NCBI RefSeq assembly: GCF_910592395.1
Contig: NC_088310.1
Location: forward strand, 21,771,501-21,835,500
Reading direction: 5' to 3'
From: Lineus longissimus
Lineage: Eukaryota; Nemertea; Pilidiophora; Heteronemertea; Lineidae
Length of the DNA: 64,000 nt
Position 1 is the first letter of the stretch; every line of letters begins with the position of its first letter. Shown here piece by piece: positions 1 to 13,153 of this stretch. The notes beneath the pieces were generated by a model. The model made no database searches. It worked only from the letters and a program-made list of their open reading frames with translations, and was not told the origin of the DNA. The position numbers and the translations under genes were made by a program.

Positions 1-3000
1 CAAAAAAATGAGTGAAGGGAGAAAACTTACATCATCATTTCAAAATTGTTGAAATCTCCCTTTCCTTATAAGACTTATCATACCAACTAAGACAAAAAAT
101 TTAATGGCTCTAAATTATTTTGTCAGATTCAAATTCTGGTCAACAGCATCAAAGAATTTTCACGCCGCACTATGGAGCCGTACATTTTAGGCTTCCAGTG
201 ACTAAGAGCATTGGAATTATTCAGACCACATACCCGTTCGTTGAATTGCCATTGATTTTTAAAGGATTCAGAAAGCGGGTAAAAAATTACTACGTACTAC
301 ATGGATGTAACGGCTGATGCAGCGGCTCTAGCTTTTGCATCAAATAAAGGCGGGCACAATCCAAGTGTAATATTCATAAAAATTAGTTCGAAGCAGGTAT
401 TCTTGTGGATTGCGTAAAGGTTATTCTATTTGCAGCTACCAAAAATTCCTGTCTAGTCGAAAGCTCATATTATTATTAGCAAGGCATTGACTGCCAGCCA
501 TGACATCTCCAAATGAATTGATTTTAAAAATCTATTCTGCGTGAGAAATCACGCCCAAGGGAATCTGGAGTATGGCCGAGGTTTGAATTTGGGGGTACAC
601 CATTTTTATTAATGCAGATGTTATCGTGTATGGCTAACTCGCTTGATCTGAGAGGCCAGATATTTTTGGTTTGAAGATTTTCATACCTTCGAATATCTTT
701 AGAACAAAAGCACATCAGAAAGACATTTCCCAATATTTAAAGGATGAAACCAAATAATTTCTCGGGAAACTTTCAAATTACTCTTTTAGTTGCTTCGTTC
801 ATGTTTCCACTTTCTTGCATGGTTCACGATAACACTTTCAACTTCTTAAAACAGTTTTTCTCAATTGCTTCAGACATGCGAGTCTCCAAGGCCCTCATCA
901 GGGAATATTTCACACCTCATGGTGTGCCATTCATTATGTCTTCTTGTTTAAGTGCTATTTTCAAATATGGCTCAACTGGAAAGAATGATACATTGGCTGA
1001 AGCACATATGTTGAAACACCTAGGCAAATGAGAGTAGAGTAAATGACAAATTCAATGTAGAAACAACTCTACGCTTGTGGGCCTAATATTTTCTACATGG
1101 AGACTACATTTTTGTCAATCTTTGACAACTGACAGAATAGGTCAATCTCTTCCATGAGAATCGAACACTATAAGGGGCCATGGCTTGTTGCTGTCGGAAG
1201 TAACATTTTATTTTGACATGTTACAGAATAAGTTTATATGGTCCAATTAAAACCAGTACACCAAACTTAGTGCTTTCTGCCTTGTCTATAAGTGTTTTTT
1301 TGCATTGAGCCACTTTCTCTCGCTATGTCTTCCGGCAAACTTACTAACAGGGTCTGATAAAAAACCAAACCAGTACACGCTGTACAGAGGCCAATACATG
1401 TTTCTCTGCCTGAGAACAAACTCTTTCTGTCCATCTTCTTTCAGAAAGAAATCCCAATTTAGTACCAGATAACCAGTATTTTGTGGCAAATCGTTCATTA
1501 TTCTGCCAAAGAACCACTTTCCTGCTCCCAGCCTTCGACATCTTTCAAACAGGATAGGTCAATCTAGTCCACGACAACGAAGGCGTAAAGTGTTTTTTTG
1601 CTGAGAAAATGCACTTTGGTGGAAAACACGAGCTGTAAGAATCAATGGCAAACCACTCAGGGCTGATTCTCATCAATAACTATTTTATCCAGTTTGTAAA
1701 AATGTCGGCCCATTACACGTTGAGCAAGAGATGACTACTGTCATTATGCATGGAAAATGTCAATTGGATTACATTACTGGCACCTTTGGCATGATTGGCT
1801 CAACTCAATGCAATACAAATTCCAATACAGGATTCTTTTTGGAGACATCACAAACGATGCTCGGGAGACTTAGTACTTTGAGAAGTTGCCGGGAACAATA
1901 TCTACCGCTACAATGCTGAATGACATTATTTTATGACATAACCTCCTCCTCCTAATTATCATCATTGTTTATGGGATCTGATCAAAAATATTCTGCCTAC
2001 CTGATTTTTGCTCACATGCAGAGATGCAATATACCGCAGCTAGGACATAGGCCAAAGGACCAAAGGCCTTTGGGGACCCACTTCGCAACATATTTATGAG
2101 ATATGCAAGTCAGTTGCAAAGTTTAGTTAGGCAATATAAAAACTTACTGGGTTTCCTTCCCGGTTGAACCATGTAATTTTGTTGTTTCAAAAGGCTAAAC
2201 AGAAGGCTAATTCCTGCCTTAATTTCAGACATTTTTCTAATCAGTCCACTTATTTTCAGTTAAGAGAGACGATTTTACAACTGTCTGACCGTGGGTTTCT
2301 GCCAAAGAAAGAAGAATACGCTTAGGGAAAATGCCAAAGAATACAATATCATCCCATTGACTGATGTAGAAGTCATTGGAGACAGTAAATAATGTTGGAA
2401 ACGTGAATGAATCGGCAAAGCGTACAAACAAATTGCTCTTGTGTAGTGGCAGTTAACAAATGAGGGCCGTTACAATCCATGTTGCAGCATTCGATGCACG
2501 TCGATGGCATGTCCTGTATTCCAGCCAAGACATCTCTTCGACTGGTTCTTACGCGCTACATAAATTTTAAAAGCTGTTCAAGAAAAAACGTCTTCGTTTC
2601 CATGGAAACTGGTGACAAAAGACTACCCGCATGTCACTGTGCCGTTATTAAATCATTTCCTCCCCGCTGCATGACAGCATTGTAGTCATTTGAAATTTAA
2701 AGAAATTCAAAATGGCATCATTTTCTCCAACCACTTCCTCTGGTGGATTTTGAGTCAGATTGGTACACAGAAACACTCGTGTAATATCATCCAGTTTTTT
2801 CTCGATTTGCGCAGAAATGGGCCATCGCCGCCATTAAAAGTATACAGTATGGTTACATCATCATTTCGAAGACATTTCACATTTAGCACATGATATTGTA
2901 GAATTCGTTATTGCTTAGTGCTGTCCTTTATTTCACATGGCATAGGATAGTGTGTGGGCTGTAATTGACACCACTACTATCATGGCACTTAGGTAACAAT

Positions 3001-6000
3001 GAGTATTTCATGAATGGTGAAACCGCTTTAGGTATTGTGGTATAATGGCTTACCAAAGGAGAGTCAAACCAGGTGATAATAATACTCGATTGTTGATACC
3101 TCCATTCTAATTAACGAATTACACCGTGGCGCCGATTTAGAAGGGATTTGCATTTGCATTAAGATACTGAACATTAAGCTGATCGTTTCTGAAATATTTA
3201 ACGACCTGTTGTTTTTTGTTCACAACCATTTAGTTTCAATACATCTCCACCATACAAATTGCTAAGAAATGTCTTCAATAACTTTATGTTAGTCTGAAAT
3301 GTTCAGTTCTTATTTACAGTTACTGCTTTTCCCTGCTATCAAACACATTTTGTGACAAAATTGTCATTTAACATTCGCTAACTGTGAAGAACCAAATACG
3401 CTCACATGAAGAAATCGTGAGTGACATATTGGAATTCTAATGGCGAGATAATAGAAATCAATTTGAAATTATTGATGTCAAATCAATTACAAGGCGATTA
3501 GGAGTAATCATGCAATACATCCTGTAATTACTGACAACGTTTTTGTCCTTCACTGTCTTCTAGAAAAACAAAAAATTGATTTTTCTGTAGTTTTCATTCA
3601 GATAGACAGGATAAAGGTGATTTAGAAGCTATTGGTGGTCTGTGGTAGTCAAGATGAAGCCATGTAGACAAATAATAAGCTCTTTTTTGTCTAAAGGAAT
3701 TAGATAAGAAATTGATTAAAATTGAAAAATCGAGAGATGCGTGAAGTTCTTTGATGGTCAAAATTATTATACTGATGATGATACAAAAAACCTTTTGAGT
3801 ACAACGCATGCCCCTGATGATGTAGCCTCCGATGACCGACGTTTGATAAGACAAGTTCCACACTGTTATCCAAAATATGACCAATGACAATATGGTATAG
3901 CAGATTAGAAAAAAATGATAACCATAATCTCCCTTAAATCCTGACGTAATTTGTCGCCATTTACATTATAGTGACAATCTGACCAAGTGAGTGCTTTTAA
4001 CCAGGCATGACCAACAACCAGATGGCTGAAGCAACTTTAAACTAAGTGCCACTAGACAAGCTTTTAGCAATAGATGATTGAAAGTCAACAACATAAAATT
4101 TTAGTAAATGAACTACTGTGACAGATATCATCTAATTTCAAACGAATCTCGGCCACCTGGAGGAACCTCGTGATTAGATTTAATTGAGTGGCGCTCCTCT
4201 GATCTGGAGCTAGGCAATTTAACACACCTTAAATTTCATCGTCACTTCAAATGGCGCATGACTATTATATTCTGCATGCCCTATGGACACACGTTCGCAG
4301 GGCAAATGAGGAGCGGGGATGTGACAAGTTGTAATCCAATTTGATATGACATTATTATTTCTCTTAGTGCAAGGACAGTTCAAAATTAATAGAATTTTGC
4401 ATTACTCTGAGACCATTGGCAATACGTTTATTTTCCATATCATTGGACTTCAAAGAATAGTAAGGCATATGGAAACTAACTTAATGAATAAGTTAGGTTT
4501 CTATGATTGCAAAGCTTCTTCTAAAACGATCAAGATAGCTAAAAGTATTAAAGAAATTAGTGTTGCATCAAATCTACCAGAACCTTTCAAATTGCAAACT
4601 TCTTAGATTTGCAACTAAGCATAAATTGGATAGTATCTTAGAGTTAGTAAGTCTGACAACGAATTAATGAACTAATACAGAGAAAAGACAGCATGCAGCT
4701 CCCTGTTAACAGTGTGTCACAAAAAAGATTTGATGCGAAGATTGTTTTTCAGAAAATGCGTGAACAATTAGTTACGTCGAGAATGGTGATCAGAAATTGG
4801 AAATCAAGATTTCATTTTGACCTGCTTTTGACTACGTGCCAGTTTGAACTGGCCTTAAGTTAACTGCCACACGAAGCAATTTAAGACTCTTGAAATTTTA
4901 TTATCCAATCAAGATTACGCATGGATCAGAACACGAGTATCCTCATGACTTTCTCAAGACGATTTCTTGACGAGATGTTAGCAAGCACGAAGAGGAGATG
5001 CTGCAGGCAAATCTGACGTCAGCAACATTTGAAACAGTAGTAGTGCATTAAATGTCTCGTTAGAATGATTCTGACATCTGATGTTTCGGGAGTGACATTA
5101 AGATGAAGAAAGAACAGAAAGCATGCTGCAGAAGTAACATCAACTCTTGATTGATGGACATAAATTAGGGAAGCTGTGTCTTGAGCAAAGCAGTTGCCTA
5201 GATCAAATTTCCAAAATACATCACGGGGAAGCCACAGCTGTAATAGGAGTCGTAGGTTTTCTTTGGCCTGAAAAGCCTTGTTCTATTTAATTACTATAAC
5301 GAAAACAACGAGAAGATGTAACGTTCCAGTGCTTGAACTAAATCGCACTTAGTCCCAATTCTAGACAATTGAAAACGTCAAGGACACGATTGAATTTCAA
5401 AATCCTGTTTCCACTTCTCAATGGTGGCTATATAAATGGTAGATAAAGCATCGAATCAATCCATTTCTTAGCTAAACTCGACATTGCGACACAGTTAACT
5501 ACATTTGCTGCAGAGAGGATAATGGTCATTGAAGGCAACTAAGCATAGGCCAATTTTAGAAATTGCAACCCAGGCCATATTCTATTGGCTGAATCTTCCT
5601 CGATGCAGAAATGAAAGGAGATCATCAGTGAGAGAAAATGACCCATTCTGGTCATATTTCAAATTAGAATTTTAAGTAAGCAGATTTCAATGCTGTTAGT
5701 CGGTTCCAATAGTGTGTTTGAGCAGTCGAAGTCTACATATTAGTCTGGTAACAACTAGTAACAGGGAGGCATTTATTTCTTGTAAAATTGATTTTAGAGG
5801 TTCGATGGACATCAATTCTTAGATCATGATTTTAAAGTTGTGGTAATCGTCAACAGGGTACTCGGTGATGGTTAGACTAATGTTCATTTTGTGGTATAAT
5901 GAAATTACTTCGCTTTTGTGGGTTGGTCCTACAGTACATCAATGGAATGTCAGATTCTTCACTGCTTAGAAATTCTATCTCCACTTGCTTACATGTATGC

Positions 6001-9000
6001 GAGAGAGATGAACTAGTTGTTGGAGAATGCCACCATTTCTAAAACAGTGTCTCAGTTGAATCAGATAGACACATATAATTCTTATGCTGAACTAACTATT
6101 ATGCGCCACGACTGTGGTCCTAATAGGAATAGAAGAGGATGCAAAAACTTTGATACCGCTGTAGTACAGTTTGTAAAAGAATACCAGTTATGTATAATTC
6201 AATATAGAGCCTTGCGGTAAGTTTGAACCCTTTTGCTTTGTTGTACACTTTAAGTGCCAGATTATCACTTGATTGAGTTTTTGATTAGAGGCACATGAGG
6301 TTTATCCGAAGGTTGGGTAGTTAGAGTGTCCCTGTAACTAAAACTAGTGATCCTGTGCGTTTTATACATCTGTGTGTGGTGTTCTTAATTATTTCAGTGT
6401 GGAACAAGAACCGTCAACAGTGATTGATATTAGGTTAATAAACATTTCTTGCTTTTACTAATTCTGAATGACTTGATCTTGGATTGGGACGTTATGGTCA
6501 CGTGGATAACGAGGCCTAAACTTGTTCAAGGCCAATCGCAACGTTTGTTAAATCTGCCTAATAGAGTCAAGGAATTAAATAGATTTTTCTTAAAAATCAC
6601 CTCACTTCATTTATTGGAAATACATAGATATCATTACACCAGTTTAACAATAAAGAATGATACATCGAATTCAGGGTAAAATTCACATTAACATATGGGG
6701 GTCGAAATTTCTCAACATTTGAAAGAATGCAAGCCTTTCAAGGCAGTACATTCTACAACTGTAGATTCCAAAACTAAAAGGGTTTGTTAATTTTCAATAG
6801 TTGATTGTTTTCAAAGATAATTTATATATTTCAAAATTCAAATAAGTGCCCCCAAAGGCTAATGTGTTACAAAATCTTGCAAAGTTGAAGCAAAAAGACA
6901 ATTCAAACATTATTCTCTGTCATTTTTAATGAGCGAATACAATACAATTTAGCGCGGTCTGTCTATAGAACAGCCTCTAAATCTGTATGGTGAATTGTTA
7001 ACCTTATTGGCCAGGTTTCTGACTGCGGACCTTAAGCATTATACTGCTGGGGTAACTGTTCGGTGGGGCCAGCTGCAAACAATGTGTCAGTGTCATGTAC
7101 ATGAATAGGCCCTTCTACTATATCTTGATCTTAATTCGATATGTGATACTGGCATTCTAAGTGTGTGCTAGATCAGAGTATTCACATTTTGTTTCATGCT
7201 TTTAACATCACCACCTTCTTTCATCCTCTCTGAAAAAACCCATTTGAGGAACTTTTTAAAAATATTTGATATAAGGTATGAGGTATCGAAACGATACAGG
7301 TCAGCTAATGTCTTGGTCACGCTATAAGTGAGTCAATGCAGGATGCCACTGACTACACATTGCCTTGAATGCTGATTTCAGTTGCACACTATTCTTACAG
7401 TATCAATGCCAATATTTTCAGCCTGAACTTGACAGTATGCCAATAGGTTTACCGTGGCCGGAGTTGGCATTTAATCATGGCAATAGCCTGTAGTATTGAT
7501 TAAGATAGCCACTCACTAAGCGACATTTATTTGCAAACATCTCATTATGTTGTAAAATCCGTTTTTCTGTTAGATTTTCTCGCCTTGGTAAAATTTCTAT
7601 TTGTATTGTGCTGTTTTCATAACATAAGTAGTGCCTGTTGACGAGCGTGTATCTTGCGGCTGGGTTGAGGCAAGTTTAAGTCTTAATGGCCAAAAATGGA
7701 CTCGTGTTGTGTTTAATCAATGCAACCAATTGCAAGTCGCACAATTCTCCGCTTCTGCAACTACATCAACTTAATTATTGATACAACACTTAACCATGAG
7801 AGGCAATGCCGGGTGAATAGAGAGAACAATATGCACTAGTCGTATGTGAAGGTGACAATGGGATGTTAAATTGACGACTGCTGTCCCACTTAGTTGCTCA
7901 TTTTGAACGCAACTCGACTCGTCCAGGAACAACCGTGTGTCGGACTAAGACAAAACTAAATGGTTTGGTAGTTACAAAATGGCATTTACCAATTACAACA
8001 ATATTTTTTTACTTGAGCGCCATCATGAATGACTGACACATCATTTGCAGTGTTAATGCCAGAGTTGTGGTAAAACGTTTTATCTTGTTGTAGCATTACA
8101 TGCAATTTCAAGGAGTTACACTCAGTCGTTGACATCATTTCCAACTTATTAATAGCCAAGGGATGAACTACAAATAATACATAAGTCAGAGCTAAGTGTG
8201 ATTTATACTCTTCAACGGCTTTCACCAAAAGCTTCACCAGCAATGGCACCAAATCATTAAAGTATACAGAATGTATGGAAGCGGAGGTTTTGCCAGTAAC
8301 TCGTTGGAAAATACAAACAAAACATAGACATGTACACCTTCAATGGATAACTAGAACCCGATGTCTATCACAGACCAAAGACGTTCACACTATATGATAC
8401 ATGTTATACTCCAGATACACTTGTAGTATGAGATTATGATGCTTAGCGCTTAAATGCCTAAAACTATGCCAGCTTAGAATTACATCAAACATATATAAGG
8501 CGATCTCGCTTATATATTTTTGATTACATACATGTATACCAGAGCGAACAAAAAAAGGAAATTGAGAAAAGATAATGTCCACCATTATTGGGATTCACGA
8601 CCAAAACAAGAATTTTTTATGATACAATTTTAAGACGGGAATGGAAAATCTCCCCTTATAAATGGCACCATAGAACACCCCCCGGTGGCAATAACCAATA
8701 CTACACCAACCATCTACCTTGTGTACATTAATATATCTAATTTGTTCTCCCTACAATCATTGACACAGTCTGCCACCAGGGGACACTCATTGAGCAAGAT
8801 AATGAACAAGCCGGAGATACCAGTGAGTTTGATAATGGAACAAGCGACCCCCTGTCTTATATTACGCCACTTGTGACCATAAGTCATTCTCATACAACTG
8901 AAGTCATAGTACTAGACCATCAATCTGGAACTAAAACAAAAAGTGGCAGCACCTTTCCAATGATAATCGCCACAGTAGGACAAATGCTGTCTCCTTTATT

Positions 9001-11156
9001 CTTATACTGTATTTGACAGACGTTCCCGGTAAAATACATGTCGAATAAGAACTTTTAGTTCGGCTCAAAATAGTCATTTGTAGATGAAGCGAAGCAATAA
9101 CTTAGCATTGTCTGAGCACCTTTGACGTCAGCTCTGAACTGGCACAAGAGATACTCATCGATGGACCATCAGAAATATATGATCGGAAAATGGCAGTTGA
9201 TGTGACCTCACAAGTAAAGTATGGACAGGCGACTCAATTATAATTTTATCCGTTGGCGCTGACCAAATTTAAAAGATATAGGGTGGGAGTATGGCGGACT
9301 AGGTCGCCATTACCAACATTTGGATTTGGGAATGAAATTTACGATAAATTAATGTTCTTGATACAAATGAAAATTGATGGCAGAAGGAGAGGAACGAAAG
9401 TCAAGCACTTTAAAATTAGGTTGTGTATTGGGTTTCAAATATATTTTCTGATGGTACATTGAGGAGTTGTGGTGAAATTTATGGCATTATAATATGTTAG
9501 ATTGAAAACAAAATACCTAATAATATATCTAGCGCTAATAAACAGGCCATTCATATAAAAATACCGGGCTTCTACGCTACACAGAGCTTTAAGCAATGTT
9601 GTGCTGAAGCAATAAGCAGTAAAAATGCAGGCCAGCATTCAATGCCTTTGAAAAGAACAGTTTTCTTCTTAAATATGATTTGTAGATATGTTTGTAGAGC
9701 GTTTTAACGTCAGATGACGGTACATGACAATTTGAACACATAAATGCCAAAATATAAAAGTATTTTGCTCGCACATGGCTCTAGTTTTATCAAAAGTTCT
9801 TGGAACAAAATCCCGGCCTGCCCCTGGACCTGCTAAGCAGCCCAGCAGAACATGCCACCATGCAGAAATAATTACTTCCCAATTCGAAGACACTATTACT
9901 TTGGTCCTCAGGCACGTGTGTTTCACAAGTGTCTTCAATTGAGAAAATTATGCTGAATGCCCATGATAGGATATTTCCTGCTACCTTTTAAAAAGTGTAC
10001 TGAATGTAATTCATGGTAATTGGCAAACAACATCAGAAAAAGATATACATGTTTTTTTAATTCCAGAATAAGAAAATTTACATAGTGTCTCCAAATATTA
10101 TGCAAAAAAAATCATTAAACATTTTTTTGTTGCCGAAAATGGTAAGTGCCAGATGCCTGAAGCTGTTGACAATTATTTTTCTTATCTGCAGAAAACCGTT
10201 TACCCATTTTATTTGAAAAAAAAACAAACTTGAAAATGACCATCCACATCCAATGACCCAAAATATGCATTTTTATGTGCGAAAAAGGAAATCTACAATT
10301 ATGACGATATCATATGCACTGGTCGTATGCTACATGTTATAAAAGTAAGAAAACAAAGCGAGAAGAAGACAATTAGCTAGCGTTAACATTGTAGTAGTTA
10401 AAGAGGGAGTTTTAATGAGGGGGCTTGCTGTTACAAAAGCAAAATATCCCAAGCTATTTCACAAGCTTCAGACAGCCAGTGTTTGCAAGTCATATTCCAC
10501 CAGAAAACAAAATGGGAATATTTAATAAAAAGAGGGAAAGTGGAACAAGTCGCACTAACAATAATTCAAGTCCACAATTTCAACATCTACCAAACTCACC
10601 AGAAGTTATATAAGTAAGTTCCAAAGGAGGGACAAAATATCTTGGAAAGCAACTAGTTCTCATGCACCCTGTTAACCCTGTAGACCTATCATACGCAGTA
10701 AGCTTATCAAAATAATTATGCATTGAAGGCTCAGAAAGTAACCCCTATTCGCACCAGACCAGGATTTTTAGCGATACTGTGGTGCCATGTTAGTAGATTT
10801 TACGCATCTTTGCTGCGTTTTTTCTCTATGGCACTGATTTTAAAGGCACATCACTCTGACCCTAAAGAGATAGGATAATCTTGGATAATTCTAATATGTT
10901 TCACATTAATTATTCAAAATTTACAATCACTTTTACGGGTACAAGTTCCACTTATGTCAACAACAACAGCGTCCCAATTTATACATTATATTCACAACTG
11001 TCATGTTGGGCCAGTTCATGGCATCTTTATCTACCTTTTATTTTACAATTTAGTCTTTCAAAATCAAGGAATTAAAAGACTCTTATAATAATTATGGCAC
11101 ATACAGAAACAAACCTTAGAATTCTTTACACATATATAAACACATAACAACAAAAT
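1..11156. other. 3' intergenic region, no convincing gene
   Basis: About 11 kb of AT-rich sequence. I see no spliced gene, tRNA or intact transposon. A plus-strand frame at 744-1031 (95 residues, ATG start) has a faint resemblance to retroelement integrase (see findings). An X-box-like palindrome lies at 2596-2609, and two overlapping POU octamers (ATTTGCAT at 3146 and 3152) precede TAAG. Other open frames are short, start at non-ATG codons or look random. Confidence 0.6.
2596..2609. promoter_or_regulatory. X-box-like palindrome GTTTCCATGGAAAC
   Basis: A perfect 14-bp palindrome matching the general RFX X-box layout (GTTNCC-AT-GGNAAC). It is about 10.5 kb downstream of the BCL11 stop. It matters mainly because similar elements recur in this window. 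Confidence 0.4.
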
Positions 11157-11162
11157 TTTATT
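11157..11162 (-). terminator. BCL11: Candidate polyadenylation signal AATAAA for BCL11
   Basis: The first AATAAA on the minus strand that I see downstream of the stop is here (TTTATT on the plus strand), about 1.9 kb after the TGA; another is at 11037-11042. A long 3' UTR is usual for BCL11A/B. In AT-rich DNA such hexamers are frequent, so this is tentative, and a 3' UTR intron would move the true end. Confidence 0.22.
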
Positions 11163-11223
11163 TCAGATTTCTTATTGCTAAACATAGCTTAGTCAAGAAA
11201 AAATGTGACATACTGTTTTGCTG

Positions 11224-11247
11224 GGTAACAACGTGATCACGGTTACC
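11224..11247. repeat. Inverted repeat GGTAAC..CGTGA|TCACGGTTACC
   Basis: GGTAAC-AA-CGTGA is followed directly by TCACGGTTACC, an 11-bp inverted repeat with a two-base bulge around a perfect CGTGATCACG core. It has the symmetry of a dimeric protein-binding site, but no specific factor is assigned. It lies 40 bases upstream of the CCAAT array. Confidence 0.45.
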
Positions 11248-11286
11248 ACATTATTTACTTCAAACCATGGTCACAAGTCAGATCAA

Positions 11287-11406
11287 CCAATTAAAATTCA
11301 AACTGTATTTAAACTGACCAATGAAATTTAAAGGGCAATAACAGACCAATGAAATTCAGAGGTAGGGTCGTGAACTGACCAATATTAGGCTTAGAAACTG
11401 ACCAAT
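11287..11406 (+). promoter_or_regulatory. Array of five same-orientation CCAAT boxes
   Basis: CCAAT pentamers start at 11287, 11318, 11346, 11379 and 11402, at spacings of 31, 28, 33 and 23 bases, all on the plus strand. Four of them sit in a GACCAAT context, and three share CTGACCAAT. The near-regular spacing suggests either a degenerate tandem repeat of roughly 30 bases or a multi-site NF-Y element, since NF-Y promoters often show CCAAT spacing of about 30 bp. A TATATAGG motif follows at 11470. No transcript start or downstream gene is recognised. Confidence 0.4.
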
Positions 11407-13028
11407 CAAATGCCTAATATTCAGAAACTGTCCAGTCTACTAAATGGCGTTATTTTTGAATGAACATTGTATATAGGAGATGTATTCAAATAGTCAAGAT
11501 ATGAAAAGCTGCCCTTTTTATGATAAGTCCTTTTATGGGATGAAACTCGCAAGCAAAACACGAAATGTGGATGCACAGATCAATATAGTGTGATCCACAT
11601 TATGAATCTACAACCTCTGACACTGTTTGCCCTTGCGATGAACTAACGGCTTGCGCAAGGTTGCTAAACAGTATCACTGAAAACACTCGCCAAGCATGGT
11701 CACGTGACACCATTGTCCTCCATTCATAGGCAGAGTACTTTTGATTCATTTCATACAAAGGGTTTACTCAGCTGGTGACCCTACTACACTAGAGGATGAC
11801 ATTCATTTCTTTTATAATTGTTAGCCTTTGTGATAATTATCCCACATGGCATTTTTCACCGGTCATAGCCAAACTGGCATTTTTCGCACCCATAGGAAAT
11901 AATTAGTTCATGGTCAATGATTAGGTCCAATACTTGAAGCATTAGTTAACTAATTAATTAATACTCTTAAGCAAGGCTGTTATAATTTGACAAACCCTTT
12001 CGCAAATACCAGGGAAGTTTAATTTTATGGCTCATTCAGTCTACCAACTGTGATAGATGGTTGTTTTGATAAAAAAAATCTCGGGGGTCAAAATATAGTC
12101 AATTTCATGTTAGATTACAATTTTAAAGAAGATGTAAAGCAGGGATTCTTTTTGCTCATCTTAACTTAATTGTGTTGCAATTCACCAACTGAAGTATCTG
12201 AAATAAAGTGCACCAGAATATAGGTGGTAACCATGAAATATTCTTATCTGCATTGAAAGGAATACCACAATTTTGATAGAATTTACATTTAGTTCTCAAA
12301 GTGTTAAACTAAGCATAATTGCGTAATTTTGGATTATGAGACAGAACATTCCAAACGCATGGCTTGTTGCTGCATACACAGAGTAGCCAGTGCGCTTCAA
12401 CTCCCCTGGTAGATAACGAAATATTGATGACCCAACTCATAAAACAGTTTTAGACACAACCTAACTAATGCCCAATAATGAAATTGGAAACATCGATAGT
12501 CTTTGGATTTCTTTGACATGTTCATAGATTAAATTGGACAAATATCCACTTGGAGTAACTCTGATGGCACAAAATCCGATGGCACTAACTGTAGACCAAT
12601 CAAAATAACGATCCAATACAGTTTTGCTTCCAACTAACATCAATAGAATTTTGCATGTATTACAATTTTGTTTCATGATTTTCCAACAAGGAATTGATTT
12701 TACTTCCTGTGCTGCTTTTAATAGAAAGGGGGTGTTTTTTTGCATCTGGCAGTTGCCAAGTTTTTTTTATCACGTTTCATGTTGGGTGACCGATGTTAGA
12801 TTCTTTAACCCCTCCAGGACTAAATGTTTGGAATTTCAAAAGGTATCGGCATTAGCTTCTGCTGGTGACTGTCATAATAAAAGTATTTATAGTGTCTCTC
12901 TTTTTTTCAAAAGTAGCATTTTTCTTTTTCAATTGAATGGAAAAACTGAATTTTTATGAAAATGTTAACAGTTATTGCTGAAAGGGAATGACCAAAACAC
13001 CCCTCAAAGCTTGACCTTAAAATTGACC

Positions 13029-13050
13029 TTGTAACATACCTTTCTAAGGG
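13029..13050 (-). other. BCL11: Strong splice-donor-like site 43 nt after the BCL11 stop
   Basis: On the minus strand, TTAGAAAG|GTATGTTAC places a near-consensus 5' splice site at 13040/13039. It is 43 nt downstream of the TGA, inside the roughly 50-55 nt limit beyond which a downstream exon junction would normally trigger nonsense-mediated decay. It suggests a possible 3' UTR intron or alternative 3' exon. No matching acceptor was pinned down. Confidence 0.3.
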
Positions 13051-13052
13051 CA

Positions 13053-13153
13053 CGGTACACCATCACTAAAGGCTCGCCACAGTCAAACCGACGTGGGCGG
13101 TAGAGACGTTTCCGACATACTACTGGATAGCGACGGTACACCATCCAAAGGCT
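13053..13153 (-). repeat. BCL11: 81-bp-offset duplication across the BCL11 stop codon
   Basis: The plus-strand string CGGTACACCATC followed by (ACT)AAAGGCT at 13053 recurs as CGGTACACCATC-CAAAGGCT at 13134. The 13134 copy encodes KPLDGVPS near the C terminus; the other lies just past the stop. The offset (81) is a multiple of three. Flanking similarity is weak but present on both sides, suggesting an old local duplication. Confidence 0.5.

Larger units (their letters stand above)
11163..13082 (-). other. BCL11: Probable 3' UTR / 3' flank of BCL11
   Basis: Non-coding sequence following the stop codon. It contains the copy of a short duplicated element shared with the coding tail (13053-13074), the donor-like site at 13040, an inverted repeat at 11224-11247 and the CCAAT array at 11287-11406. 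Open frames on either strand (the longest is plus, 12624-12959) do not start at ATG or resemble any protein. Confidence 0.5.

Noticed and set aside
1141-1180. GAATCGAAC, considered as a tRNA or SINE B-box on the minus strand
   Set aside because: The flanking bases do not form a T-arm stem and there is no A-box at the required distance.
12624-12959. 111-codon plus-strand frame antisense to the BCL11 3' region
   Set aside because: Begins at a TTG codon, is rich in Phe/Ser from T-rich DNA, and resembles nothing known.
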